Source: Ceratotherium simum simum (taxonomy: Eukaryota > Chordata > Mammalia > Perissodactyla > Rhinocerotidae). From it: 64,000 nucleotides of DNA. Within the stretch, counting starts at the first letter, position 1; each line of letters opens with the position of its first letter. The notes under the pieces are model-generated. The model did no database searches. It had not been told where the DNA came from and was given only the letters and a program-made list of their open reading frames with translations. The stretch covers positions 18,019,243-18,083,242 of the forward strand of contig NW_004454181.1 of the NCBI RefSeq assembly GCF_000283155.1. Reading direction: 5' to 3'. The position numbers and the translations under genes are program-made. Below, piece after piece: positions 35,553 to 47,035 of this stretch.

Positions 35553-36994
35553 AAGAAAAGAGAACACAGACTATGAGGAACCCTTAGACAGAGTCTTCCC
35601 CCACAGCCCTCCAGCCCAATCTGTATGCTTCTGTGGGAATCACAGGAGCAGACAGGGAGACGCAGTGTGGTTGCATATGAGACCATTTCCTCATCTAGGG
35701 TTAGAGATGTAACTCTAGGGTTATGAGAAAGTAACTGCCAGTCACTCTGCTGTGGGTTATCTTGAAAAGAACTCTGACCTGGAAGCAGAAAGGTTATCAA
35801 GTACTGGTAACTGTCATTACTTTTCAGACAGGATTCTCAGAAATCAGGAGGTTGTTTAATTTGTATGCCAGGAAGGAAGGCTCAGTCACCTGTCTCAGCA
35901 GCTGGGGCCTGAAGAACATTTCATTCTCCCATTTATCCAAACTAGTCTGCTAAAAAATAAAAAAGCAACACTTTACATAGTACTCTTCGAAGGTTGCAGT
36001 ATATCTTCTGTGTAGCCACCTGGGTTGGCGTTGTTTGTGTACCCTGTAACCCTTGGTCCTTGCAGAGTCCTGTGAGCACTCCATAAATGAGTTACTGTTG
36101 CTGCTTTGTCATCCTCACCACCCCCCCACCCACCTGGGGGCGGTTCTTCTAGTCATCCAGCCTGAGGGTTGTATACAAACAGACTCTGAGAGCTACGCAG
36201 AGGCCTGGTGATCCTGATTCAATTCTTCTTTTTCACACACATCCCTGGCTCATAATAAAAACTCAAGAAACAAATGCATTCTGTGTTTGAGGAAAGAGTT
36301 TAGCTGATTTCTCTTTTTTTCATTATCAGAATCTTTCTTGAATATTTCCTGATGGCCACGGAGAGGTTTCAAAGTGGTCTAAGACATCCTTCCTGTCTAA
36401 GAACTTAGGACTGTGGGTCTCTATTTTTTTTTTTTTAACATAGAGACCTTTTGTGACCATCAAAAAATTTTGATAGCCCTAACCCCCAAGCCCTCCTCCC
36501 TAAAGTAGTTGTCCTTTCAGTCTCGGTTATTTAAGACAGTAAATTAAAACAAAAAGCTACTATGAATTTGATGCCCTTTTTAAATGGATTTGTAATTTTT
36601 TAATCTCAAGAATTCCTACAGAAATTGGAAAACCATCTATGTGTGAGATTTATTTTTACTCTGTCTACAGACAGCATTTTGGTGCATATGGGTCATTATG
36701 AACAGGTTGCAATGCTTAATCTACCAATTGGCTTATAGAAACAGCTTGGTATTTGACAATTAAAGCGAGACATTACAAGTTCCAAGTGAGTGGTGTGGAT
36801 ATTAAGAATTATCTACGTTCAAAGGAAGGGAAGATTGCTATGGTCTGTGGTGAACAGGTGGGTCCTTGAACTTTGCAATGAAAGTTTAAGAGACTTGTCA
36901 ATATGGAAAATTTGCAAAGAAAGCATGCAAAAGGCCCAGAGGGTTTTCTCTGTGGGGAGACAGCATTAAATGCTTACATCAAGCAAAGAACAAG

Positions 36995-37200
36995 TGCAGG
37001 CTTAGAATCAGACTAACCTGGGTGCTCATAAGCTGTGTGACCTTGGGCGTGTTACTTAGCGCAATCAGCACTCAGTTTTCTCTTCAATAGAATGGGGCTA
37101 ACCTGTTCTGAACACTTTACAGGAGAGTTGGGAAGATCAAATAAGATCAAGTAAACAAGAGGCAGCATTTGCTGAACTGCAATTTTACCAAATAAATAAA
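36995..37200 (+). repeat. MIR SINE
   Basis: 'ctcataagctgtgtgacctt', 'tcagttttctcttcaataga' and 'agaggcagcatttgctgaac' follow MIR order with a diverged tail. Confidence 0.65.
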
Positions 37201-38138
37201 CATCATTATTTTTTTAGAGGCCTAGATAGGCCCATGGGACTGGGTAGGCCACTGTGTTGATTAGGATTCTTCATTTGCAAGCAACAGAAACGATTCTGGC
37301 TAACTTAAGCAAAAGAGAATTATTGCAAAAATGTGGAGGAAGATGAGGTGGAAGGGGGGAAGCACACAATATGGCTTATAAAATCAAAGGAAATCTAAAG
37401 ACTGGGGCTCAGAAACTAGAACCAGGAGACCTCAGTGCAGTGGGAGAGTATTGGTAGCAATGATTACTTAATGGTCTCATTTGTTTTTCCCTCCTTGAGT
37501 CATTTCACTCAAGTCAAAGTCCCACAGGAAGAGAGTCTATTGAGCAGGGCATCTTGATTACAGTCCCAGCAAGACTACGAACTCTCTCACAGAGGAGAGG
37601 TAGTTTCCAAAAAGGAAATTAAAGGATTGTTAATGAAAGGAGAGTAGAATGGAAGGTAGGAAGCCAGAAAACAACTATCCACTGCAATAATTTCAAAAGA
37701 TCATTCATACATTTATGTAATCATACTTATTGATCAACTTGAAATTCATTTGTGAAGAATAGTGGAAAATAAGCCTAGAAAAATAAAAGTTGAGGCTAGA
37801 ACAAGGGAAATGGCCTTTTCTAGCTACTGGAATATGTTGTAGCCTGTGTGCTTCACCTTGGCCTTGCCAGTGGCCCTGGGACGATGCAGCTTGCCGATTC
37901 TGGGCCATAGGTCAGTGAGGAGTACCTTAACCCAGGAGAGTCATTACGTGCTAACTCCTGGCCCACTTTCTTTTTCTTCTATAGACACTGCCATTGACAG
38001 TCCTGGGCTAAACTGGGAACTTTGAATTGTTTTATGGTTGCAATAATTGATTTGTCAATAACTTTCCCTTCTCTCTGAGCCTCTGTCACTTCCCCATGGC
38101 TCATAAATTATAGGGATCCAATAAATGCTTGAATACAT

Positions 38139-38170
38139 GAATGAATGAATCAATGAATGAATGAATGAAA
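38139..38170. repeat. (GAAT)n microsatellite
   Basis: About seven GAAT units with one interruption, at the end of an 'aataaatgcttgaatacatg' stretch that is probably a retroelement tail. Confidence 0.8.
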
Positions 38171-39104
38171 GGAAGACTATTCTGGCCTGTGTTGGGATCT
38201 AGGACTTTGACTACTTTTTTTAATTAGCTGAGCCAAGGAATTTCTTTGCAAGAAGCAGTCCTATTCCCAGGAATCAAGGTTAAGATTTGCACCTGGGACT
38301 TTTCCTAATTGCGTGGGGTAGTCTTTACAGAGAGGTCTTCTTTTCCACTCATCATCTATCACCTTTCAATATATACATTTCTAATATCACCCTCTCCAAT
38401 ACAAACCTCACCTCAACAAATCTCTATGGTATGCCTGTTAACACAAGGTATTATGGGAGATGCCCTCGAGGAAGCTGACAGTCAACTAGAGGAAGCGTAG
38501 ATCTAGCCACCTAAGAGTTAAATGGAGGCATGAGCAGTGTGATGTGGAAGCATGTAAAAAGGAGCTGTTCTAGTTGGCTGAGGTGAAAGGGTCTGTGGGG
38601 ATTTGGATGGGCTTCATAGGGGAGGTGGCAAAAAAAGCCTCTTAAATGCTAAAAATACGTTTATAAAATAAAAATCCTGAAAAGAATATCCATCTAGGCA
38701 ATTTACTGTCTTAATCTCTACCCTTTGCAAGTACCCCACTTCAAAATGCAAATATACTTGGAAGAGGCAACACATTGCATTGCTTATTAGTTATAGTAAT
38801 TTTTATATATTTTCTATTACATATTAAACAATGAATTCATTTTTTTTTCATTATCAATCCCCTTTTATTTTTAATGTTATGAAAGCACATGTATTGCAAG
38901 GAAACCACCTTATGTAATAGTTTCTATAGTACAGAGTGATATATACAGATTTCTTTTATTACAAGTCATTAGGAACCGCATCACAAGACCTAACTTTTTC
39001 CCAATTGAAGAGAAACAAAAAAGAAAAAAATCCTATCATGTACTCTCCTGATAGGCAGATGGGGTAGCGGTGTTCTCAATCTGCGCAACTTCATCTCACA
39101 TTTG

Positions 39105-39295
39105 CCTGGAGCAATTCTCAATTCTGCCCCATAGGGGACATTTGGCAATGTCTGTAAACATTTTTGGTTGTCACAACTTGGGGGAAAAGGGGAGGGTGCT
39201 ACTGGCATCAAGTTGGTAAAGGCCAGGAATGCTGTTAAACATCAAAGAATTATCCAGCCCAAAATGTCAAGAGTGCCAAGGTTGAGAGACCCTGG
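39105..39295. mobile_element. MER5A-like hAT element
   Basis: 'ggggacatttggcaatgtct', 'tttttggttgtcacaacttg', 'gggtgctactggcatcaa' and 'aaaatgtcaagagtgccaag' are in MER5A order, with an internal loss near the 'aaacatc' block. Confidence 0.9.
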
Positions 39296-39511
39296 TCTAG
39301 AAATGCGTTGACATGCCTCCCAACCAGATGTCTATGTAGACTCTAGAAAAAATGATGAGAGTAAGCCAATGCCTAAAAGCAAAACCTTTCATAAAACATA
39401 AAAGTAAATCTTTTAGAAACACTCAAAGAAATAAAAATACTGAATTAAGTAAATCAAAGATCAGCATGACAATATTATGTAATTTAGGTTTTTTTGGGGT
39501 TTTTTTGTTTG

Positions 39512-39803
39512 TTTTTTTTGTGAGGAAGATCAGCCCTGAGCTAACATCCATGCTAATCCTCCTCTTTTTGCTGAGGAAGACCGGCTCTGAGCTAACATCT
39601 ATTGCCAATCCTCCTCCTTTTTTTTCCCCCAAAGCCCCAGTAGATAGTTGTATGTCATAGTTGCACATCCTTCTAGTTGCTGTGTGTGGGACGCGGCCTC
39701 AGCATGGCCAGAGAAGCGGTGCGTCGGTGCGCGCCCAGGATCCGAACCTGGGCCGCCAGTAGTGGAGCGTGCGCACTTAACTGCTAAGCCATGGGGCCGG
39801 CCC
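39512..39803 (-). mobile_element. ERE-type SINE, reverse orientation
   Basis: The T-rich end, 'gaggaagatcagccctgagc', 'ccccagtagatagttgtatg', 'catggccagagaagcggtgc' and the GGGGCCGGCCC head are all present. The direct repeat TGTAATTTAG (39478-39487 and 39804-39813) looks like its target-site duplication. It lies inside the possibly duplicated 2-kb unit. Confidence 0.93.
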
Positions 39804-39904
39804 TGTAATTTAGTTTTTGATTCTTCCTTATTTGACCGAAATTCAGAAGAGTGATGGTGATAATGATGATGGTGATGATTTCTAGGCATTGGGGTTTGCT
39901 TGTT

Positions 39905-40315
39905 TTTTTATTGAGATATAATTGACATATAACAGTATATTAGTTTCAGGTGTACAACATAATGATTTGATATTTGTATATATTGTGAAATGATCACCAC
40001 AACAAGCCTAGTTAACATCCATCACCATACACAGTCACAAATTTTTTTCTTGTGATGAGAACTTGTAAGATCTACTCTCTTAGCAACTTTCAAATATACA
40101 ATACAGTATTATTAACTATAGTCACCGTGCTGTACATCACATTCCTTGACTTATTTATTTTTTAACTGGAACTTTGTACCTTTTTACTCCCTTCACCCGT
40201 TTTACCCACCCCTCACCCCCTGCCTCTGGCAACCACAAATCTGTCCTCTTGGATTTTTTGTTTTTGTTTCTTTTCAGATTCCACATATATGAGTTCACTT
40301 ATTATATCAGGTACT
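39905..40315 (-). mobile_element. L1 3' fragment, reverse orientation
   Basis: 'tattgagatataattgacat', 'ttcaggtgtacaacataatg', 'gtcaccgtgctgtacatcac' and 'ccacatatatgagttcactt' are hallmark reversed L1 3' end blocks. No coding capacity remains. Confidence 0.85.
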
Positions 40316-40439
40316 TGAGTCTTAGGAAGCGGCAAGGGAAACAAGACCAAGAGGAGATTTCATACGCTAATCTTTCCTTTGTGCATCAAAATAACCCATG
40401 GTTTAAGAGAGCAGCCGGCATGGCTCCGGAAGTCCTGGG

Positions 40440-40623
40440 GTTAAAGCTTCTCTTCCTCCTTTGCTGGCTGCACGTCACTGGGAAAATCACTGAAGCTCCC
40501 TAAGACTTCGTTCCTTCATTTGTAAAATAGGGATAGTAATGGCACCACCTGGTAGAGTTATTGTGTGAATTAAAGGAAATAGCATCCATAAAATATTTAG
40601 TTGGTTCTTGGCACATAATAAGC
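40440..40623 (+). repeat. MIR SINE (3' part repeated after the gap)
   Basis: 'cacgtcactgggaaaatcac', 'ttccttcatttgtaaaatag' and 'ttcttggcacataata' are MIR blocks. The last 95 bp recur exactly at 40769-40863, where the element continues into 'attcaataagtgctgc'. Confidence 0.7.
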
Positions 40624-40668
40624 CTCTTAAATGCTAAAAATATGTTTATAAAATAAAAATCCTGAAAA

Positions 40669-40768
40669 NNNNNNNNNNNNNNNNNNNNNNNNNNNNNNNN
40701 NNNNNNNNNNNNNNNNNNNNNNNNNNNNNNNNNNNNNNNNNNNNNNNNNNNNNNNNNNNNNNNNNNNN
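40669..40768. other. Assembly gap, 100 N
   Basis: Exactly 100 N, the usual placeholder for a gap of unknown size. Any reading frame drawn across it is meaningless. Confidence 0.99.
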
Positions 40769-40880
40769 AGGGATAGTAATGGCACCACCTGGTAGAGTTA
40801 TTGTGTGAATTAAAGGAAATAGCATCCATAAAATATTTAGTTGGTTCTTGGCACATAATAAGCATTCAATAAGTGCTGCA

Positions 40881-40910
40881 GCAATAATAATAATAATAAT
40901 AATAATAATG
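40881..40910. repeat. (AAT)n microsatellite
   Basis: About nine perfect AAT units, followed by a GGA-rich patch and a short (GAT)n at about 40940-40962. Confidence 0.9.
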
Positions 40911-41499
40911 GGAGGAGGAGAAAGAGGAACAAATGTATTGATGATAACGATGATGATGATTGGCTTTGGATTCTGATGATGTGAATTGCAGTCGTGGCTC
41001 TGTTACCAACCATAAGACAATTGCTTTCCTTCAGTCTCCATTTGCACATCTGTCCAAACCTCTTAAGGTTACTGTGAGAACTAAATGACAGGGGCCTGGC
41101 ACACAGGAAGTGCTCAAGCTAGGTGAGTCTGGCCTGAAGAACCACAGAGACACACACTCTCCTCTCTGAAGAGGGTTTATCTTTTCCTGCTCCCCGATGG
41201 CTCCCCAGGGCTTTTTTCTGTTAGTGAGACTTTCATCAAGGACAGTGCCTTAGATAAAACGCTGGGGCAGAAAGAAAAGTCCTTTAGGTGGGCTTCTTCC
41301 ACAAGCTAAGAAAGCCTGTGGGGTAGTGAATCAGAACGGAATCAGAAACTCCTGAACGAGGTTAAAATGAGGACTCTGACAGATTTGTAGGACTTAGCAA
41401 TTCCCCCTACCCCCTCCCATCCTTGGGATCTCCTGGCAGCTCCCTGGGGTGAGCTATAGCAAATCCTTAAAAGCAAGCAATCCTGAGGGGTTGTCTTTG

Positions 41500-41950
41500 G
41501 AGACAGCAGGGCGCCCATCTCCACAGCCCATCATGGGGAGGGAGGAAACGAGCCCAGGGGACAGATATCTAGAAAGAGCTAAGTCGCCTCTCCATGCAGA
41601 GAGGCAGACAGATGGAGCACCCAAGGCCAGTGCCCAGAGGAAAAGGAGAACAAGGGACACTTCAGGAGGAAGGTCACTGGGAAGCCCCACTGAGGGACCC
41701 GAGAGAGAAACGTCGCCATTGCCGGGAATCCGCCCGGGTGATGCAACAGACAACCGGGACTCTGCAGCAGGATCGTTAGCTCTCAGGCCCCGCAGCTGCT
41801 CAGAGCTGAAATGAGTTTGGATTTAAAAGTCAGCAATGAGCCGAGTGGTACGGATCAGGAGTGAAGCACACGGCTTAATCAGGGGCGTGAAAGCAGCTGA
41901 CGAATTACAGCGTAATTTGTCATCATCTCAGAACTCTGCAAGTGTTTGTC
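41500..41950. other. Moderately CpG-rich stretch and unique flank (candidate regulatory element)
   Basis: CpGs cluster at about 41690-41770 (GAAACGTCGCC, GGGAATCCGCCCGGG, AACCGGG), unlike the surrounding intron. The adjoining unique stretch holds AATTAC-AGC-GTAATT (41903-41917), a perfect 6-bp inverted repeat. Frames here have no recognisable product. The regulatory reading is inference. Confidence 0.3.
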
Positions 41951-42534
41951 CCCGAAAGAATCGATACCTGGAGGGAAAAGAGCCGTATTTTTAGAAACTC
42001 CTGGATGGGTAATTTATTTCAAGTGAGTGGAGAGTTTGTGTATGTTGGCACCCCTACAGATCCAATGGACAGTATATTTACACGAAGCCAGGAAATGCTA
42101 TCATTTCTTCTAGTCAATTTACCCCTTGGAACAGCTGTACCTTGAAGTTTGCCATGATAAATTCACTCCCCATGCTAAAAGCTCTACCCAGGAAACTATT
42201 TCCATCCCACCTTTAGCACAACTTCTATTTGCATAGCATGCTGCACCTTTCAAAACTTCCACATGGGTTCTGTCTTCTGGGGTACAAATGAAATGGACAA
42301 GGGAAGTGGTGTTAGCCCCATTCTGTAGATGAGGAAACTGAGGCTCAAGAGTTAAATGCAGTGTTAGTCAAGGTGGGGTAGAATAAGAAAGCACGATCTC
42401 CCCACCCCAGTTGTGTTTTCCCCCCATTGAACTATAAGAGACTGTACAACTAAAATACCTAATGAAAGACAAAAAGTGGAGAGTCAAGGATGTGTTTAAA
42501 ATACTTGGCTACAAGAATGTTCACTGAGGGGCAG

Positions 42535-42775
42535 TGTGCTGTGCAAATAAAGAACAGAGGGTCTGCAGTCAGACTTGGATTCAAATCTCAGTCCTGGTAT
42601 GGCCGTGGGCAGCCTAGTCTACCTTTCTGAACCACAGTTTTCCCATCTCTAAAGAGAGATCATTCAAGTTCCTACTTCACTGAATCATTGTAACCTTGAA
42701 AATAAATAGTCTGTGTAAAGTTCCCATCACAGTATCTGGCAGAAATAAGAGTTCAGTAAATGCTATTTATTTTGT
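42535..42775 (+). repeat. MIR SINE
   Basis: 'tcagacttggattcaaatct', 'ccacagttttcccatctcta' and 'cacagtatctggcagaaata' are in MIR order. Confidence 0.82.
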
Positions 42776-43218
42776 TTTATTAGCTTCTATTTTCACAGCA
42801 TTTTTACAATAGCAGAACAAATTGAAACAATGTAAATGTTAAAGGTGAAATGATTAAGTGAAGTATAGTGGCATTCATACAATAGGTTTTTATGCAGATG
42901 TTAATAAAGATGTAGAAAAATTTAATAACATAAAAATGTTCAAGATATATGAACACTAAATCTCATTTTTGAAATGCATAGATATATATGTGTGTCCATA
43001 TATCAATGTGTGTACATGAATATATATTTTTAAACCCCTGGAAGCATTATATACACAGGAATATTAACTGTAGCTTTCTCTAGGTAGTGTGATTTATAGT
43101 CTCTTTTTTTTTTTGATCATCTATTTCTGCCCTGCTCAATGTGGTAGCCACTAGCCACACATAGCTATTTAACTTTAAATTAATTAAAATTAAATAAAAT
43201 TTAAAAATCAATTCCTCA

Positions 43219-43414
43219 GGGGCTGGCCCCTTGGTGTAGTGGTTAAGTTCAGCACGCTCTGCTTCGGCAGCTGCAGTTCACGGGTTCAGATCCCAGGCAC
43301 GGACCTATACCACTCGTCAGCCACGCTGTGGCAGCAACCCGTATACAAAATAGAGGAAAATTGGCACAGACGTTAGCTCAGGGCAAATCTTCCTCAGAAA
43401 AAAAAAAAAAAAAA
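43219..43414 (+). mobile_element. ERE-type SINE with target-site duplication
   Basis: The GGGGCTGGCCCC head, 'gtggttaagttcagcacgct', 'ggttcagatcccagg' and 'ttggcacagacgttagctca' are followed by poly-A. The flanks AATCAATTCCTCA (43206-43218) and AATCAGTTCCTCA (just after the tail) differ at one base. Its body is shorter than in the other copies and includes 'ccacgctgtggcagcaaccc'. This suggests a different subfamily. Confidence 0.93.
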
Positions 43415-43803
43415 AAAATCAGTTCCTCAATTATCTGCCACCCTTCAATAGCCACAAACAATTGGTGGCTTCCATACTGGACAGCGCAGACTTAGCACAA
43501 TTCCATCATTGCAGTAACTTCTATTGGACAATGTGGTCCAGTGAGTCAAACCCAGGCCTGCCAGAGAAATGTGGTCAGGGCAGGGACCTCCCTCTGCTGT
43601 GCACCCAACTTTTCATTTGCATCTACTTTCTCCTCCTCAATGAGGATTTAACTTTTTCTTCTAACACATTACAACTATCACAGTGTGACAAAGCAGGGAT
43701 TACCTTATTTGCAATGGTTCTAACAGTGATTAGCTCTCCCAATGATCCTATTAAAACTAGATCCCTCTGACTTAATAACCTCACAGCATCCTCTCTCTCA
43801 CAG

Positions 43804-43889
43804 GAAAAACAGTTTGAACCAGAACGTTTCAACAACACCATCGTGTGTGAGAAACCCAACAACCACCTCAACAAATTTAAGGGTTATCT
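43804..43889 (+). CDS. ATP10B: ATP10B coding exon 4 (actuator domain)
   Basis: An 86-nt exon with acceptor CTCTCTCACAG and donor GTAAGT. It encodes residues 226-253 plus two bases of codon 254: [20 protein letters not shown] followed by HLNKFKGYL. The CEKPNN signature is typical of class V P4-ATPases and lies in the actuator domain between the DGET loop and the return to the membrane. It enters in phase 0 and leaves in phase 2, matching exons 3 and 5. The nested frames on the other strand are shadows. Confidence 0.95.
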
Positions 43890-44209
43890 GTAAGTATCTA
43901 ATGCCCATGTGCTGCTAATAAATATCTTCTCTGCAACTAGAAAACATTTTTTCTTGAAATGGCCAAACAGATAAGCAGCCAGATCCTGAGGAATTTGATT
44001 TCTTTTTATTATAAAGAAAGGCTAGAGAAACCTAAGTAAATTAGGAAACTTTTTCTATTCTTTTTTTGAAGTGACAGTTAATTATCTTGCACGGTTAAAT
44101 TCACTAATGGTTTTTCTAGAACTCTGGTGAAATAGCATCAAAATCAAGACCACATTCTGATTCAGGGGAAGCAAGTGTGATCTAATTAAGATTGGTTTTC
44201 TCAAAGAGC

Positions 44210-44490
44210 CTGTGTTGCATTACAGATAAGAACAGGGCCTTTGGAGGTTGACAGACCTGGGTTTGAAAGCAGGTTTTATCACTTACAAGCTGTGTGACCT
44301 TGAGTAAATTAATTAACCTCTCTGGGCCTTGGTTTCTACATCTGTAAAATAAAGATTATAATATCTACATCACAGGATCTTTCTTTTCTGAGAATTAACT
44401 TGTTTATCGTAGGCTAAGCCCTTAGCACAGCAACTGGCACAGAGTAAATACTCTGTTAATGGTGGATGCTGCTGTTGTTATTGTTGTTAT
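44210..44490 (+). repeat. MIR SINE
   Basis: 'caagctgtgtgaccttgagt', 'tctacatctgtaaaataaag' and 'agcacagcaactggcacaga' are clear. The element is nearly full length. Confidence 0.88.
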
Positions 44491-44619
44491 TATTCCTCAG
44501 CTTTGGTTCTGAGAATTTTACTGTAATTCTGGTCCCATATCAGACTACCAGTCTTATTACAAAAAAAGACCAAAAAAGAGCAATGATAAAAGACGTAAAT
44601 AAATGCCCCTAGAGCTTTA

Positions 44620-44830
44620 ACAGTTTTTAGAGTACTTGCACAGAACATCATCTCATTCCATCTGCGCAACAACCCAGGAAAGTGAGTATTATGATCCTCA
44701 TTTTTCAGGTAGGGAATCTGATCATCTAAGAGTTTTCAAGATTCACCCAAAGGCACACAGCAGGTGCAAGACAAAGCCAGGACTTATATCCAGGTCTTTT
44801 CACTCCAACCCGTGTGTTCTCCATTGTCGC
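44620..44830 (-). repeat. MIR SINE, reverse orientation
   Basis: 'catctcattccatctgcgca', 'ttatgatcctcatttttcag' and 'aaggcacacagcaggtgcaa' follow reversed MIR order. It makes up the first third of the chance frame at 44636-45493. Confidence 0.72.
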
Positions 44831-45769
44831 GCATGCAGAGCTCAGCCATGTTATGGCGGCTTCTCTACCAATAGGGGCTGGAAGGAGGCTTTAGAAGGCT
44901 TCTTGGAAGGCAGATGTCTATGCTTACCCTCCACCCACATTTTCTCAGGCTGCATAGGATGTCATGAGGAGCAACATGAGAGGGCAAAGGATAAGAACAA
45001 TGTAAGAGAAATAGCAGCTTTTAAACTCAATTACTTTCAAAATGCAGAGAGAGAGCAGATAGAGACAGGCAGAGAGGGCCTGGGCTCCCGGGGAAGGGGA
45101 GGATTCATTGCAGGCATCTGGCAAGGTAGAGCTTGCCGCCTGCCCCGACAGGGAGTCCGCCCCTCAGGCCCAAGGTCCGTGGATCTGGGTCATCCCAGGC
45201 ATCCCAGGAGAATGCCTGGAGCCATTCTCCTTCCTCTTAGAGAACAGCCTCTTTGCTGGGTTTCTGTGTGTGATCCTCTCTCCCTCAAACAACTCGGACC
45301 AGCTGCCTGCCTTTCTCAGCTTTCAACCTGGGCTCTGTCCTCCCATCTGAGAACTTTCCCAGCTCCACTCAACCACCGGCACCTCCTCTTCCTGGTTGCT
45401 GCCCCTGGAGACCAGTCTTTACCCCCACCCTGCCCAGGCCTCAGGGATGAGCCCTACAAAGTTCAGTTGACCAGCCCAGTAGCCAACCCATGAGATGATG
45501 GAGACTTCTCCACTGTGGTCCTGCTTCCCCATCAGGCTCTGAGACTGTCTTTAATCCCAGCACCACGGGTGCTCTGCACTCTCTTCCTGAGCAAACCCAG
45601 GGGTCTGATGCCTCCCGGTTTCCCAGAAGCTTCTTTGGGTCCTCTTAATTTAGGAGCTCTCCTGTGACTGCCCAGGCTGGCTAGAAAATGAACAGCTTTT
45701 AACGCTTTGTGTGAAGATTAGGGGTGTCAGATTGGCAAAGGTAACTTTTAAACAATAAGATCTCTATAG

Positions 45770-45993
45770 AGCTCTTATTCTCAACACCGCCCCCCTCCAC
45801 CACCACCAGGGGAACTTTGGAAATGTCTGGACACATTTTTGATTGTCACAACTGGGGAGAAGTGCTGCCAGCATCCAGTGGGTAGAGGCCAGGGATTCTG
45901 CTAAACATCCTACAATGCACAGGACAGCCCCCACAACACAGAAGGATCCCACCCAAAATGTCAATAGTGTCAAGGTCGAGAAATGCTGCTCTC
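45770..45993. mobile_element. MER5A-like hAT element
   Basis: 'gaaatgtctggacacatttt', 'gattgtcacaactggggaga', 'cagtgggtagaggccaggga' and 'catcctacaatgcacaggac' are near-consensus. Confidence 0.93.
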
Positions 45994-46669
45994 AAGTCAG
46001 TTAAATAAAACGTCCTTGTAAACGAACAACAACAACTATAAGAGCAGCCAGGAGACAGATAATCCTTTTCTACCGGTCACTGAAAAAGGAACTTTACGAG
46101 TGGGAGAAGTAGAAGCCACTACCATATGTTATCACCTCAGAGCATCATAAACATGTTCCTTAAACCACTAGCCACTGACAGTGACTCATTCAAGATCCTA
46201 TCCACAGCCAGCCCCTCCTTGATAAGAAGTGGACCCTAAACTTCAGCCATTCTTGGACCACCTTTATGGTTTGTATCATATTCATAAAACATCTATACTT
46301 TACCAGATTTTTAATTGGCTTATTTTTGTCTTAATTTATTTCAAATGGAAAATTTATATCACTGGCCATAGGGGAAACCAGTATCACTTGCCATACAAAG
46401 AAGGTAATGGTAAAATTCATAAAATGAAATCACGACAGTGATTATATTCTAACTATTAACTATAACTTGCCAAAGCTGCCTCTGTGTTGGAAAGTACAAT
46501 AAGTAAGTGCTAGAAAAGAGTTAATGATATGCTAGCACCAAACTGAGACATCCCCTCGTTAGAGTCAGAAGAACTGCAAATGGAAATGACTCTCTGATTC
46601 AGTGTAAGTTAACGGGGTGTTACTTAGGGGACCCCAGTGTAGTGAAAACCACATGAGGGTTGGTGTCCT

Positions 46670-46850
46670 GGGTTCCCAAGTCCCAGGATGCCCCATGTGC
46701 TAAGTGTGTGACGTTGGAAAAATCTCTCACCCTCTCTGACCAGCTTTTTCACCAGTAAGATAATGACCCTGCTAACTTCCCAGAGCTATGAAGAGTCAAA
46801 TAAAATAAGTAAATGTAGTTTATAAACACAGTAAGGAATGATTGGTATTA
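46670..46850 (+). repeat. MIR SINE
   Basis: 'gctaagtgtgtgacgttgga' and 'agataatgaccctgctaact' are MIR-like core blocks; the ends are diverged. Confidence 0.6.
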
Positions 46851-46864
46851 AAAGGCACATTGAG

Positions 46865-47035
46865 TGGCAATACAGCACTCTGGAGCCAGACTTCCTGGGT
46901 TTGAATCCCCATTCTGCCACTTACCAGCTCTATGAACTCGCCTCAGTTTCCCTATCTATAAAGTGGGTATCATAACATGACCTATCTTATCAGGTTGTTA
47001 TGAGGCTTAATTGAGTTAATTCATGGAAACACTTA
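46865..47035 (+). repeat. MIR SINE
   Basis: 'ctctggagccagacttcctg', 'tgccacttaccagctctatg' and 'caggttgttatgaggcttaa' are well preserved. It directly follows another MIR. Confidence 0.85.

Larger units (their letters stand above)
38636..40863. repeat. Candidate tandem duplication (unit about 1985 bp) interrupted by an assembly gap
   Basis: The 48 bp before the gap (40621-40668) repeat 38636-38683 with one difference (T at 40643, C at 38658). The 95 bp after it (40769-40863) are identical to 40529-40623. Both facts are explained if 38636-40620 is present twice in tandem and the gap hides about 1845 bp of the second copy. The two breakpoints share only AGC, as expected of a microhomology junction. 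The alternative is an assembly artefact. Confidence 0.55.
25840..43803 (+). other. ATP10B: ATP10B intron 3
   Basis: An 18-kb phase-0 intron with no convincing coding exon. Contents in order are a MIR (26435-26690), a partial LTR (27235-27640), reverse MIRs, an L1-like fragment (32090-32480), a recently inserted ERE SINE (35340-35552) and a MER5A copy (39105-39295). These are followed by a reverse ERE SINE, a reverse L1 end, the 100-N gap with its repeated flanks, a moderately CpG-rich stretch (41500-41830), a MIR and another ERE SINE (43219-43414). The segment 31380-31620 looks unique and could be conserved non-coding DNA. Confidence 0.85.

Noticed and set aside
40500..40865. Minus-strand frame of 121 codons
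   Set aside because: It reads through the 100-N gap and repeats the same peptide on both sides because the flanks are duplicated. It is not a gene.
44636..45493. Longest open frame outside exons (285 codons, + strand)
   Set aside because: Its first third is a reverse MIR element. The rest has no recognisable motif, no splice-flanked structure and proline/serine-rich chance composition.
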